Shown in pieces: positions 32,958-42,497 of a stretch of DNA of 64,000 nucleotides (positions within the stretch are counted from its first letter, which is position 1; each line of letters starts with the position of its first letter). The position numbers were made by a program, and so were the translations under genes. The notes under the pieces were generated by a model. It worked only from the letters and a program-made list of their open reading frames with translations. It had not been told where the DNA came from and did not search any database. Source of the DNA: Segatella copri (lineage in GTDB: Bacteria; Bacteroidota; Bacteroidia; Bacteroidales; Bacteroidaceae); assembly GCF_026015625.1 (NCBI RefSeq), contig NZ_JAPDVG010000001.1, positions 248,001 to 312,000 of the forward strand, in the 5' to 3' direction.

Positions 32958-33082
32958 ATCTTGATAACCTTAAATCTAATACTATGAAAAACACACTGCA
33001 AAAATACAAAATATATCTATTCGTTATGTCAAAAGAATAGAAAATCTGTATTTTGAAAGGGTGCTTTAATATTTTTTAAACC

Positions 33083-33958
33083 TTATAGGTAACCTTTCTG
33101 CTTAAACTCTTCCATCAGTGGCAAGGCTAAAATCTTGGCATCAGGATGTGGTGCACCGGTAGTACCTAATGCGCGAAGGTCGAAGAAATGTTTCCAGTCA
33201 CTCACGAAAGCGGTATGAACCAGTTCTGTGTTGCAGTCCAATGGTAGGATGGCTCGTGCTTCCTGTGGTTTGCAACCTGCCTCTATCAGTTTCATGTAGG
33301 CATATTCGGCAGCCTGATTGGCGAATATCCAAGTAGTGAGTTTACTCCATTCAGCAGTTCTTCCTTCTGCAATGTCAGCACACATATCTTCTATTCGGTA
33401 GTCGCTGGGATCTTGTGAACCATCGAAGCCTTCTGCTTCTACCCATGTAGGCAGGTTGATGGTAATCTCGTTATCAAACTTATTCTTCGAATAGTTGCAG
33501 TATCGGGTACTCTGCTCTGCCATAGAGTTGGCACGATGACGGTTATATTCTCGGGTTATGGAAATCTGAGTAGTAAAATGAACGGTAATACGGAGTTCGT
33601 GCTTACCTTCTTCATAGTTGCTGAGGTATTTCAAATCATCCATCGCCTTGTTTTCTGCCAATACTCGGAGATTGGTTGTAATATAGTCTTTGCCGTCTAA
33701 AGTTTTCAGACGTGAGAACTTGTTGTGGGTATAAAGCGGCAACTCTCCATGTTTGCATACCAGATACACGGTTCCATGTTCCAGCATGGCAAAGTGTTCA
33801 CTCTGCACCATCCGATCCACGAAAGGTTTGGCAGAATTCACAGTGGTATTATTCTCACTTTTATAGCATACTCTTCCTGCTCGTTCTATCTGCTGGTAGA
33901 TACCGAGCTCACCTGGTTTCTGTAACCAGATTTCATACGATGGTCTTTGTATTTTCAT
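33083..33958 (-). CDS. thyX: FAD-dependent thymidylate synthase
   Basis: The start at 33958 (MKIQRPSYEIWLQKPGEL) gives 291 residues, placed 26 bp after the -7 box. The ThyX signature is present as NRHRANSMAEQSTRY, followed by a C-terminal CKPQEARAILP-type active-site region. It methylates dUMP using methylene-THF and FADH2. The dCMP deaminase at 19778 can supply dUMP. No thyA is seen in this window. Confidence 0.95.
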   Translation of the reverse strand: MKIQRPSYEIWLQKPGELGIYQQIERAGRVCYKSENNTTVNSAKPFVDRMVQSEHFAMLEHGTVYLVCKHGELPLYTHNKFSRLKTLDGKDYITTNLRVLAENKAMDDLKYLSNYEEGKHELRITVHFTTQISITREYNRHRANSMAEQSTRYCNYSKNKFDNEITINLPTWVEAEGFDGSQDPSDYRIEDMCADIAEGRTAEWSKLTTWIFANQAAEYAYMKLIEAGCKPQEARAILPLDCNTELVHTAFVSDWKHFFDLRALGTTGAPHPDAKILALPLMEEFKQKGYL

Positions 33959-33983
33959 TTCTTTTTGTTTTTTGTTCTGTCTG

Positions 33984-34014
33984 CAAAGGTACATTATTTT
34001 GTGCATACGGCAAA
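33984..34014 (-). promoter_or_regulatory. thyX promoter
   Basis: The bottom strand has TTTG (34011-34014), 19 bp, and TACCTTTG (33984-33991). Confidence 0.72.
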
Positions 34015-34069
34015 ATAATTCATGCCTTTTTTCGTCTTATATATAATTAAGGTGTAATAATTAGTAAAT

Positions 34070-34750
34070 ATGGAGATAAAACCAATAGCATATTTTCGTT
34101 CTCCCTTCAGTAGTAAGTTTGGCATCCCCAAACAGGCTGGATTGGTAGCAGAACTGGAAGGACAGATTGTTTTTGAACCCGAATTTCGTAACCCTGATGC
34201 GCTGCGTGGCATGGAGGGCTTTGATTATCTTTGGCTGATTTGGGAATTTTCTGCCAATAGGCACAAAGCGCACAGTCCGGTTGTTCGTCCTCCTGTGTTG
34301 GGAGGCAATGAGAAAGTGGGTGTCTTTGCCACTCGAAGTCCTTTCCGTCCCAATAATATAGGTCTTTCATCGGTAAAAATTTCTCATATCGAATGGGAGA
34401 CTCCTCATGGTCCTGTCATTCATGTTAAGGGAGCTGATCTTATGGACAAAACACCGATATTTGACATCAAGCCGTATGTGGTGTATGCCGATTCTCATCC
34501 TGGGGCAAGGAGCGGTTTTGTTGATGACCGCAAATGGCAGAAACTTGATGTAGAGATTTCTGAAGATGTAGACAGGCATCTGCGTCTGCAGGGATTGAAT
34601 GCAGAAAAGATTGAAATATTGAAAGAGGTACTTGCCCAAGATCCCCGTCCGCATTACCAGAAAGACCCTCATAAGGTCTATGGAATGCCTTATGAGGGTC
34701 TTGATATTCATTTCACGGTTTGCGATCATACGCTTACTGTTGTCAAGTAG
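34070..34750 (+). CDS. tRNA (N6-threonylcarbamoyladenosine) methyltransferase TrmO
   Basis: The 226-residue protein starts IKPIAYFRSPFSSKFGIPKQ and contains the TrmO/UPF0066 motif ATRSPFRPNNIGLS, with DLMDKTPIFDIKPYV in the beta-barrel part. TrmO uses SAM to methylate t6A37 in tRNA-Thr. It diverges from thyX and converges with the GH28 gene. Confidence 0.92.
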   Translation: MEIKPIAYFRSPFSSKFGIPKQAGLVAELEGQIVFEPEFRNPDALRGMEGFDYLWLIWEFSANRHKAHSPVVRPPVLGGNEKVGVFATRSPFRPNNIGLSSVKISHIEWETPHGPVIHVKGADLMDKTPIFDIKPYVVYADSHPGARSGFVDDRKWQKLDVEISEDVDRHLRLQGLNAEKIEILKEVLAQDPRPHYQKDPHKVYGMPYEGLDIHFTVCDHTLTVVK

Positions 34751-34775
34751 ACTTCTTGAATGTTGAGTAGAAAAT

Positions 34776-36179
34776 TTACTTTGCGAAACTTTCAAAACGT
34801 ACGTTTTCCAACAGAATTTTGCAGGCAGCATCGATATTCTTGGCTTCCTTGGTGTAGAAGATATTGGAGTTCTTGATGGTGATATCGTGTACCATACCTT
34901 CTGCACCATGTGCTTCAATACCTGTTTCGCAACCTCGTACGTAGATGTTGCTCATGTGGATATCCTGAAAGTTTGGCAGGAATTCCTGCTTTACGGGAGT
35001 TGTCTGCTTCTGGGCACCTACATGGTTGTCAAAATAAGTGGTCTCAAAGGTGATGGCTGCATCCTTGATATCGGTCATGTAGATATGGTCGATATAGATG
35101 TTCTCTGATGTTCCACCTCTCTTCACTGCACTTTTAAAGCGTAAACCGGTATCTGTTCCCTGGAAAGTATTGTTGCGAACAACAATATTCTTCATGCCGC
35201 CAGAGAACTCGCTGCCGATAACAAAACCTCCATGGGCATGGTATACGGTGTTGTCCTGGATATTGATGTTTTCACAAGGACCTGCTGCCACACCTGCTGC
35301 GCCTGCGCCACCCTTCATGCAGATACCATCATCACCTGCATCAATCACATTGTTTACGATGAGTACATCCTTACAGCTTGAGATATCAATCGCATCACCG
35401 TTCTGGGCATTCCATGGACATTTTACGGTGATTCCGTCGATAGTCACATTCTTGCATCGGGTAGGGATGATGTGAAACTTAGGGCTGTTCAGAAGTGTAA
35501 CACCCTGTACGAGCACATTCTCGCAACTGGTGAATCTGATCATGTGTGTTCGGGTTTTCTCCTGTGTATCCATATTCTCTGCCACGTTAGGTTGATGTTT
35601 CAGATTGAATGGATACCAGATGTCACCTTTTTCATTAAGAGTTCCGCCCATAGCCTGGAATTCTTTCCATTCTACGTCACTAACCTTACTGCGCTTTACC
35701 GGTCTCCACCATTCTCCGTTTCCGTCAATGGTGCCCTCGCCTGTGATAGAAATATTTTTTCTCTTGCTGGCATTGATGGCTGGAGTTGCACGGTTTTCTT
35801 TCTTTCCCGTAGTCTCGTCTATCTTGAAATGGTCGTTCTTGTCTTCTGAAAGAACGATGATGGCATTCTTTTCCAGATGCAGGTCAATATTGTCCTTCAG
35901 TGAGATGAGACCGGTGAGGTAGATACCTGCAGGCACATTAAGATGACCGCCGCCCATCTTGTTCAGTTTGCTGATGGCTTTGGCAAATGCCTGGGTATTC
36001 ATGGTGAGTCCGTCTCCATTACCGCCACATTCTAAGATACTGACATGATTGTCTGGGATGCTAGGCAATGTTGGTTGCTGCATCTGAACTGGTAAGTTCT
36101 GATAATACTTACTGTAATCTTTGGCATTGGCTGTCACAAATGAGAAACAGACCAATAAAGCTATTAAAATCTTCTTCAT
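34776..36179 (-). CDS. GH28 polygalacturonase-like glycoside hydrolase
   Basis: The 467-residue protein has a cleavable signal peptide (KKILIALLVCFSFVTANA) and the right-handed beta-helix of GH28. The active-site set is visible: NGDAIDIS, DAGDDGICMKGG, AHGGFVIGSE and GLRFKSAVKRGG. It hydrolyses galacturonic-acid linkages in pectin in the periplasm or at the surface. It stands alone, not in a visible polysaccharide utilisation locus with SusC/SusD. It ends 26 bp from trmO. Confidence 0.92.
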   Translation of the reverse strand: MKKILIALLVCFSFVTANAKDYSKYYQNLPVQMQQPTLPSIPDNHVSILECGGNGDGLTMNTQAFAKAISKLNKMGGGHLNVPAGIYLTGLISLKDNIDLHLEKNAIIVLSEDKNDHFKIDETTGKKENRATPAINASKRKNISITGEGTIDGNGEWWRPVKRSKVSDVEWKEFQAMGGTLNEKGDIWYPFNLKHQPNVAENMDTQEKTRTHMIRFTSCENVLVQGVTLLNSPKFHIIPTRCKNVTIDGITVKCPWNAQNGDAIDISSCKDVLIVNNVIDAGDDGICMKGGAGAAGVAAGPCENINIQDNTVYHAHGGFVIGSEFSGGMKNIVVRNNTFQGTDTGLRFKSAVKRGGTSENIYIDHIYMTDIKDAAITFETTYFDNHVGAQKQTTPVKQEFLPNFQDIHMSNIYVRGCETGIEAHGAEGMVHDITIKNSNIFYTKEAKNIDAACKILLENVRFESFAK

Positions 36180-36258
36180 AAGCTTTTTAAGTTTAGTTTG
36201 TTTAATAAATTCTATACTTTGTCTTGTTTGTAATATCTGTTACCTTAAGGTGTGGATA

Positions 36259-36301
36259 TAAAAAAAAGACGGCCCTAACCACAGTTAGTAACCGCCTTTT
36301 A
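36259..36301 (-). terminator. Terminator of tRNA-Phe
   Basis: On the bottom strand AAAAGGCGG pairs with CCGTCTTTT around an inner CTAAC/GTTAG stem, followed by a T8 run. It lies between tRNA-Phe and the GH28 start. Confidence 0.8.
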
Positions 36302-36313
36302 TGAAAGGAGGAG

Positions 36314-36386
36314 TGGTACCACCAGGAATCGAACCGGGGACACAAGGATTTTCAGTCCTTTGCTCTACCAACTGAGCTATGGCACC
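36314..36386 (-). tRNA. tRNA-Phe (GAA)
   Basis: The 73-nt bottom-strand cloverleaf has acceptor GGTGCCA paired with TGGTACC (one G-U), D-arm AGCTCAGTTGGTAGAGC, anticodon loop CTGAAAA (GAA) and T-loop GGTTCGATTCC. CCA is not encoded. Confidence 0.95.
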
Positions 36387-36405
36387 ATCTTGCTTTTTGC
36401 GGTTG

Positions 36406-36437
36406 CAAAGGTACAATAAATATTTTAATTGAGCAAG
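36406..36437 (-). promoter_or_regulatory. Promoter of tRNA-Phe
   Basis: The bottom strand has CTTG (36434-36437), 20 bp, and TACCTTTG (36406-36413). Confidence 0.65.
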
Positions 36438-36497
36438 AGAAAACGAAATATTTTCTCTTGCTTAATGTTTATTAACTAAATACCGCGTTGTTTGAAA

Positions 36498-37607
36498 TTA
36501 ATCTTTCAGCGGATTCCAACCTTGTGCTTTCAGTTCAAATTCCTGTCCGTCTCTGGTAATGAGGAACTTGCCCAGATTTTCTTTGGTGATGTAGCCAATC
36601 TGCCTTACACCCTCCATAGTCTCAATCTTCTCGTGGTCACCGATAGGTACGGTAAAGAGAAGTTCATAATCTTCGCCACCATTCATAGCACAGGTGGTAA
36701 GGTTCATATTGAATTCTTCTGCCTGCACGGCTGTCTGGTAGTCGATAGGTATGTTCTTCTCATATACTCTGCATCCGCAATGACTCTGTTCGCAGATGTG
36801 CATCAGTTCACTGCTCAGACCATCGCTCACATCCATCATGGCGGTAGGACGGATACCTGCCTCACGCAGTTGTGCTATCACATCTCCGCGTGCCTCAGGC
36901 TGCAGTTGTCTTTCCAAGAGATATTCCTTGCCGGCGAAATCTGGCTGGAAGTTGCGCATATTCTCTAAGTCTCTGTTCAGAAGAGCCAGTTTCTCGTTAT
37001 CACCATTTGCTTTAGCCTCAGCCATCTTCTTTCGGATATCTTCTATCTGTCCGTAGTATACAGCCTTTTCGCGTTCCAGCAGTTGAAGTCCCATATAGGC
37101 ACCGCCCAAGTCGCCCGACACACAGATCAGGTCTGTTTCCTTGGCTCCGTTGCGGTATACGATTTCTTCTTTTGCTGCTTCTCCGATACAAGTAATACTG
37201 ATGGCTAAACCGGTGAGTGAAGAGGTAGTATCACCTCCCACGATATCTACTCCCCATTTGTCACATGCCATTCGAAGACCCTTATAGAATTCATCAATGT
37301 CTTCTACTTTGAATCGTTTACTCAATGCTATGCTTACTACCATCTGACGTGGGGTTCCGTTCATAGCAAAGATATCACTGATGTTTACCATTGCACTCTT
37401 GTAACCCAAGTGAACCATGTCAATATAGGTAAGGTCGAAATGTACGCCCTCCATCAGCATATCTGTAGTCATGAGCACCTCCTTGTCAGGATAATGCATC
37501 ACGGCACAATCGTCGCCTACACCATAAACTGTAGACTCGTTTTTCTTTTCATAACCTTTGGTGAGATGGTTTATAAGACCGAATTCACCTAACTTTGAGA
37601 TATCCAA
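36498..37607 (-). CDS. thiL: Thiamine-monophosphate kinase
   Basis: The 369-residue enzyme has the ThiL/PurM-fold signatures: VGDDCAVM near residue 30, TTDMLMEGVHFDL, SDIFAMNGTPRQM, GGDTTSS, ISGDLGG-like VSGDLGGAYMG and MMDVSDGLSSEL. It phosphorylates thiamine monophosphate to the diphosphate cofactor. A charged insertion at about residues 185-215 (IRKKMAEAKANGDNEKLALL) makes it longer than E. coli ThiL. It follows the purine phosphorylase gene by 26 bp. Confidence 0.94.
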   Translation of the reverse strand: MDISKLGEFGLINHLTKGYEKKNESTVYGVGDDCAVMHYPDKEVLMTTDMLMEGVHFDLTYIDMVHLGYKSAMVNISDIFAMNGTPRQMVVSIALSKRFKVEDIDEFYKGLRMACDKWGVDIVGGDTTSSLTGLAISITCIGEAAKEEIVYRNGAKETDLICVSGDLGGAYMGLQLLEREKAVYYGQIEDIRKKMAEAKANGDNEKLALLNRDLENMRNFQPDFAGKEYLLERQLQPEARGDVIAQLREAGIRPTAMMDVSDGLSSELMHICEQSHCGCRVYEKNIPIDYQTAVQAEEFNMNLTTCAMNGGEDYELLFTVPIGDHEKIETMEGVRQIGYITKENLGKFLITRDGQEFELKAQGWNPLKD

Positions 37608-37633
37608 AATAAATAATAGTTTATAATTTATAC

Positions 37634-38443
37634 TTATGATCTGCGGATGATTTCTCGCATAATCTCTGTCATCTTAGGCTGTGCGGCATTGGCTGCAATC
37701 TGCACTTCCTCATGACTGACTTCTACAGGTACATCGAAACCGCCAAGATCGGTGATGATGCTGATGCCGAAAACCTTGATTCCGCAATGGCGGGCAACAA
37801 TCACTTCAGGTACAGTACTCATACCTACAGCGTCACCACCCAATATACGATACATGCGATACTCTGCCGGTGTCTCGAAGGTAGGTCCCTGAACGCCAAC
37901 ATATACACCATGCTTTGCATCAATTCCCTTCTCCTTAGCGATATCGTCGGCAAGGTCGCGGAGTTTCTTGTCGTATGCTTCGTGCATATCCGGGAAACGT
38001 GGACCGGTAGGGAAGTTCTTTCCGCGCAATGGATGTTCTGGGAAGAAGTTGATGTGATCATCGATAATCATCAGGTCTCCAATCTGGAATTCCGGATTCA
38101 TACCGCCCGAAGCGTTGCTTACAAAGAGGGTTTCAATGCCCAACTCGTACATCACACGTTCTGGGAAGGTTACAGCCTTCATGTCATATCCTTCATAGTA
38201 ATGGAATCTTCCTTCCATAGCCATGATATCTTTACCTCCTAACTTACCGAAAATCAGTTTGCCTGCATGACCTTGAACGGTAGATACTGGGAAGTTTGGT
38301 ATTTCACTATATGGAAATTCATAACTGTCAGTTATTTCTGAAGCTAATTGTCCGAGACCGGTTCCCAGTATGATTGCTGTCTTCGGACTTGTTGTCATCC
38401 TTTCTTTTAGCCAGGATGCTGTTTCTTGAATTTTTTCGTACAT
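37634..38443 (-). CDS. Purine nucleoside phosphorylase (trimeric type)
   Basis: The 269-residue enzyme matches PNP class II: AIILGTGLGQLAS phosphate site, VQGHAGKLIFG, GRFHYYEGYD, VSNASGGMNP, VQGPTFETPAEYRM and GGDAVGMSTVPEVI. It splits purine nucleosides with phosphate to release the base. The first 38 codons overlap the 3' end of lpxK in another frame, a 116-bp overlap. The N-terminal helix EKIQETASWLKERM is normal for the family, so a later start is unlikely. Confidence 0.94.
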   Translation of the reverse strand: MYEKIQETASWLKERMTTSPKTAIILGTGLGQLASEITDSYEFPYSEIPNFPVSTVQGHAGKLIFGKLGGKDIMAMEGRFHYYEGYDMKAVTFPERVMYELGIETLFVSNASGGMNPEFQIGDLMIIDDHINFFPEHPLRGKNFPTGPRFPDMHEAYDKKLRDLADDIAKEKGIDAKHGVYVGVQGPTFETPAEYRMYRILGGDAVGMSTVPEVIVARHCGIKVFGISIITDLGGFDVPVEVSHEEVQIAANAAQPKMTEIMREIIRRS

Positions 38444-39503
38444 AGCTAATGATTTTGTCGTTAAAATTATCTTCTTGTTCCAGCATGAAACTTACCTTGA
38501 TAGGCAGTTCGTATATGCTTTTCTTAACTATTTCATAGAGTCCCTCTGTCTCTTTTAGTCTCACGGCATCTTTCTCTGTCGTGATAATCAGACGGGGTTC
38601 TGGCATCTGTTCAAACGCCTCGTTGATGCGTGTGATGTCTTTATTCTTGAAGCGATGGTGATCACCGAAACTCAGCGACTGCATACTCTTGACCATTGGC
38701 TTCAGGTCGTGTTCCATCTGCTTAGGCGATGCGATACCAGTAACCAGCAGAGCATGGTAGTTTTTCAACTCCTCCTTGGCTATCTGCTGGTCTTCGAAAA
38801 CTCCCTTTGGCGTATCATAGTTGATGCAGGTGAAGTAGAGCTTCTGGAAAGGGTAAAGGTCCATAGCCTTGGTGAGTACTCGAAATTCCATTGGCTTCAG
38901 GTCCTTTGGACATTTAGTGATAATCACAATGTCTGCACGGTTCTTACCGCTTAGAGGTTCTCTCAGTCTTCCTGCTGGCAACATCTTGTCATAGATGATC
39001 AGACGGTGGTAATCTACCAGCAGAATGTTGATACCTGGCTTCACATAGCGATGCTGAAAGGCATCATCCAGTAATACAACATCTACATCCTTGGTCGGTT
39101 CTTCATTCTGCAACTTTTCGATTCCTCTCACACGCTTAGCGTCTACGGCTACGTAGATATCGTCAAACTTGCTGTGCATCTGGAAGGGTTCATCGCCAAT
39201 CTCTGACATTGTCGTATCTTTATCTGCCAGCACATAGCCACTGGTCTTTCTTTTGTAACCACGTGATAGCACAGCTATCTTTACCTTGTCGTGCAACAAG
39301 CGTATCAGATACTCCACATGGGGAGTCTTGCCCGATCCGCCCACCGTGATGTTACCCACAGAAATGATCGGGATTGAGAATGACTGACTCTTTTTCAGTC
39401 CGATATCGAAGAGCCAATTGCGAAATCTGACCATGCCGCCATAAATCCAACTCAGTGGTAGCAGCCAGTCGTTGATCTTGATAAGATCGCCTTCTGTTCT
39501 CAT
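38328..39503 (-). CDS. lpxK: Tetraacyldisaccharide 4'-kinase
   Basis: The 391-residue protein has the LpxK P-loop VGNITVGGSGKTPHV near residue 50, LSRGYKRKTSGY, DEPFQMHSKF, and DVVLLDDAFQHR. It phosphorylates the lipid A precursor on the inner membrane, which supports a Gram-negative host with lipid A. The end (RKNSRNSILAKRKDDNKSED and following) is longer than in E. coli and overlaps purine nucleoside phosphorylase by 116 bp. It is preceded by sppA (64 bp). Confidence 0.94.
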   Translation of the reverse strand: MRTEGDLIKINDWLLPLSWIYGGMVRFRNWLFDIGLKKSQSFSIPIISVGNITVGGSGKTPHVEYLIRLLHDKVKIAVLSRGYKRKTSGYVLADKDTTMSEIGDEPFQMHSKFDDIYVAVDAKRVRGIEKLQNEEPTKDVDVVLLDDAFQHRYVKPGINILLVDYHRLIIYDKMLPAGRLREPLSGKNRADIVIITKCPKDLKPMEFRVLTKAMDLYPFQKLYFTCINYDTPKGVFEDQQIAKEELKNYHALLVTGIASPKQMEHDLKPMVKSMQSLSFGDHHRFKNKDITRINEAFEQMPEPRLIITTEKDAVRLKETEGLYEIVKKSIYELPIKVSFMLEQEDNFNDKIISYVRKNSRNSILAKRKDDNKSEDSNHTGNRSRTISFRNN

Positions 39504-39567
39504 GTCTGTTTCCTTTCTCTTAACCGGTATGTCTATATATTAATGTACGCATACCTTATTATAAATG

Positions 39568-41352
39568 TTATTGTATGTTCAGTACGTAAGGAAGTGCAGC
39601 CTGTATAGGCTCTTTCTCCTTCATATTGCGTATCATGATGAATGGCTGGTAGAGATCACCCAATGCCAGACGCAACTGTTCGTCGAGATATGTTCCCTTG
39701 TTTCCGCCCGCCATATCCAGCAACTGTTCCATCCATCCAGCCAATGCCGGATATTCTACCGCCTGATAACTGCTGAGATGAGCCAATTCTGCAGCCTTGT
39801 CGATGGCGTCGCTCAAGCCGCCGAATCCATCAATTAACTTGATCTTCTTGGCGTCTGTACCCAGCCATACTCTTCCTTGAGCAATCTTCTCAACCTGTTC
39901 GGTACTCATTTTTCTGCCCTCAGCCACACGATTGCGGAAGAGGCTATATCCACGGTTCACATAGTTTTGCATGCTGGCAATCTCTTCTGCACTCCATGGG
40001 CGTGACATGCCTGCAGAGGCATAGGTACTGTTGCGGTTGGTCTTCACTTCATCATACTTGAAGCCTAACTTCTTTGTCATCAGGTCACTGAAATCTGGCA
40101 GGGCTCCAAAGATACCGATGCTGCCGGTCAATGTTGTAGGTTGTGCCATGATATATTGGGCACCCATACTCATATAATAAGCACCCGATGCTGCCATACC
40201 ACCCATCGAAACCACTACCGGCTTCTTTTTATTTAATTCTTTAACTGCTCTCCAGATCTGTTCCGAAGCATAGGCATCGCCACCGCCCGAATTGATACGC
40301 AGAACTACGGCCTTTACCTGACTGTTATCTGCAAGTTCCTGAAGGTCCTTGATGACCTTTGTACTTACTATCTGTTGCTCAGAATCATAGATGCTAGGAG
40401 TCTCCATCCTGACAATGGACCCCTGACAGTAGTATACGGCAATCTCTTCGCTCATCAGATTCGAGTCGTCTATAGTCATATCTACGTCGTTATAGTCAAC
40501 CTGATTGATGGTCTCGTCTGCCTTCAGTCCTAACTGTTTCTTTACCACGTCTCTGATTTCATCATAATAGCAGAATCCATCTACCATCTTTCGAGATTTC
40601 AGTAGCTTGGTATCATCAAACACCATCAGCCCGTCAGCATAGCGGTTCAGTGAATCCTTGCTGATGTTTCTGCTTTTGCTCACATCTCCCAACATCTGTA
40701 GCCAGAGTCCACTAATATAGCGTGAAACCTGCTCTCTGTTGGCATCCGACATTTTGTCTTCGGTGTATGTTTCAGTATAGCTTTTGTATTTGCCTACCTT
40801 CACTACCGTAAAGTGAACGCCAAATTTGGCTGCTACATCTTTGATATATTGTGGCTGCGATGCAATACCATGCCAGTCCACATTGCCTTCTGGGTTTACA
40901 TATACCTTGTTGGCAACCGAAGCCAGATAATATCCACCCTGTGAGAGAGCATCACCATATGCGATAATCCATTTGCCGCTCTTCTTGAAATCGGCAAGTG
41001 CATTTCTGATTTCCTGCAAAGTGGCATAATCTGTCTCCAAGATACCTGTTTCCAGATAGATGCCCTTCACTTTATCCTCATTCTTTGCCTTGCGGATAGA
41101 AGAGAGAATCCTGTTCATGCCTATGTTGTTAAACTGCTCGCCTGTCAGTTCGCCGAGCCAGTTGTCTTCAGTACGGTCTTCAATCTGTCCTTGTAGTTTC
41201 ATCACCATCACCGCATTGTCTTTCAGTGCCGGTTTACTGTTGCTCGATGCCACCATTCCGATGATACAGATGAAACCCAGGATGGTCATAATCAGCCCGA
41301 AGGCAAACAGTCCTACGATAGTGGCTGCCACGTTCTTGAAAAAATCCTTCAT
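39568..41352 (-). CDS. sppA: Signal peptide peptidase SppA, 67K type
   Basis: The 594-residue protein has one N-terminal membrane helix (IVGLFAFGLIMTILGFICII) and two S49 domains, as in E. coli SppA. The Lys of the dyad is expected in the first domain (GDALSQGGYYLAS region) and the Ser in the second (GGMAASGAYYMSMGA). It cleaves remnant signal peptides in the membrane. A promoter lies 92 bp upstream. lpxK follows in the same direction. Confidence 0.94.
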   Translation of the reverse strand: MKDFFKNVAATIVGLFAFGLIMTILGFICIIGMVASSNSKPALKDNAVMVMKLQGQIEDRTEDNWLGELTGEQFNNIGMNRILSSIRKAKNEDKVKGIYLETGILETDYATLQEIRNALADFKKSGKWIIAYGDALSQGGYYLASVANKVYVNPEGNVDWHGIASQPQYIKDVAAKFGVHFTVVKVGKYKSYTETYTEDKMSDANREQVSRYISGLWLQMLGDVSKSRNISKDSLNRYADGLMVFDDTKLLKSRKMVDGFCYYDEIRDVVKKQLGLKADETINQVDYNDVDMTIDDSNLMSEEIAVYYCQGSIVRMETPSIYDSEQQIVSTKVIKDLQELADNSQVKAVVLRINSGGGDAYASEQIWRAVKELNKKKPVVVSMGGMAASGAYYMSMGAQYIMAQPTTLTGSIGIFGALPDFSDLMTKKLGFKYDEVKTNRNSTYASAGMSRPWSAEEIASMQNYVNRGYSLFRNRVAEGRKMSTEQVEKIAQGRVWLGTDAKKIKLIDGFGGLSDAIDKAAELAHLSSYQAVEYPALAGWMEQLLDMAGGNKGTYLDEQLRLALGDLYQPFIMIRNMKEKEPIQAALPYVLNIQ

Positions 41353-41449
41353 TATTCTATGTCAATATTTTATAAGTGAGACTCCTAAATAAATGCCAGC
41401 GGCAGAAGAGAGATGTTTTCTCCGATTGCCGTTTACAGCAATTTTTCTG

Positions 41450-41480
41450 CAAATATAGCAAAAAAGAACCAATAATCAAA
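41450..41480 (-). promoter_or_regulatory. sppA promoter
   Basis: The bottom strand has TTTG (41477-41480), 19 bp, and TATATTTG (41450-41457). Confidence 0.7.
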
Positions 41481-41543
41481 GCGATTGGAACAAAAACACC
41501 AAAAAAAGAAGAAAAAATAACATAGGGTTAACGAAAAAATGCC

Positions 41544-41551
41544 TATCTTTG
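41544..41551 (+). promoter_or_regulatory. -7 element of esterase gene
   Basis: TATCTTTG lies 54 bp before the ATG at 41606. The -33 element is weak. Confidence 0.45.
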
Positions 41552-41605
41552 CATTATCTTAGCAAAACAGAATAAAGATATAAACAACAAAACAAAACAG
41601 AAAAA

Positions 41606-42427
41606 ATGAAAAAGGCAATGATTTTTTTTCTTCTGATGCTGACAGCAATATCAGCATCAGCGCAATCCACCGCTCGCAAGTTCGTATTGAAGAACAGTAG
41701 CGATGGACAGAGTGAACTCACCTGTTATCTTCCTAAGAATCCTTCAGGAAGAGCCGTAGTAGATTGTCCTGGAGGTGGGTATTCTCATCTTGCGATGGAC
41801 CATGAGGGGCATCAGTGGGCAGAATATTTCAACAAACAGGGTATCGCTTTCTTTGTCTTGAAATACCGTATGCCTAAGGGAAACCGCAATATTCCGTTGA
41901 GTGATGCCTATCAGGCGATGCGTACCGTTCGTGACAGTTCTGCAGTATGGAAAATAAACAAGGAAGATGTCGGTATCATGGGATTTTCTGCCGGTGGTCA
42001 TTTGGCTTCTTCCATCAGTACTCATGCTGAGGCGGCTGTGCGACCTGATTTCTCGATTCTTTTCTATCCGGTGATTTCAATGGATGAGCGTATCTCTCAT
42101 AAGGGATCATGTGTGAATTTCTTGGGTGAAGAGCGTAATACCAATAAGAAACTGGTAGAAGAGTGGTCTAACGACAAGGCTGTTCGTCCTAATCTTACCC
42201 CTCGTGCCATCATACTGATGTCTTTTGATGATAAGGTTGTTCCTCCTGTAACCAATGGCGTAGCCTATTATTCTGCCATGAGCAAGGCGGGCAACGAGTG
42301 TACCATGCACATCTATCCGACTGCCGGACATGGATGGGGGTTCCGCGATGCCGCTCATGGCTTCCCGTATCACGACCAAATGTTGAATGACCTTACCTGT
42401 TGGCTCAACAGGCTTCCGTCTAAGTAA
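41606..42427 (+). CDS. Secreted alpha/beta hydrolase (esterase-like)
   Basis: The 273-residue protein has a signal peptide ending SASAQ. The hydrolase fold shows DCPGGGYSHLAMDHEG (oxyanion HGGG-like), nucleophile Ser in GFSAGGHLASS (about residue 130), acid in SFDDKVVPP and His in TAGHGWGF. It belongs to the BD-FAE/Axe-type esterases that often remove acetyl groups from plant xylan. The substrate is not determined. The gene is monocistronic and followed by a terminator-like hairpin. Confidence 0.88.
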   Translation: MKKAMIFFLLMLTAISASAQSTARKFVLKNSSDGQSELTCYLPKNPSGRAVVDCPGGGYSHLAMDHEGHQWAEYFNKQGIAFFVLKYRMPKGNRNIPLSDAYQAMRTVRDSSAVWKINKEDVGIMGFSAGGHLASSISTHAEAAVRPDFSILFYPVISMDERISHKGSCVNFLGEERNTNKKLVEEWSNDKAVRPNLTPRAIILMSFDDKVVPPVTNGVAYYSAMSKAGNECTMHIYPTAGHGWGFRDAAHGFPYHDQMLNDLTCWLNRLPSK

Positions 42428-42454
42428 TCTAAGTAATAAGTAAAGAGAATACCT

Positions 42455-42495
42455 AAAAAGAGGGTGTGTCATAAGTTAATGATACACCCTCTTCT
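42455..42495 (+). terminator. Hairpin after esterase; left inverted repeat of array
   Basis: AAGAGGGTGTGTCAT pairs with ATGATACACCCTCTT with one G-U pair. The sequence AAAGAGGGTGTGTCATAAGTT recurs inverted at 42744-42772 (as AAAGAGGATGTGCCATAAGTT on the other strand), so this element both ends the esterase transcript and marks the left side of the repeat array. Confidence 0.7.
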
Positions 42496-42497
42496 TG

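Noticed and set aside
32983..33039. 18-codon leader peptide starting MKNTLQKYK
   Set aside because: No downstream gene in the same direction could be controlled by it and no attenuator is visible.
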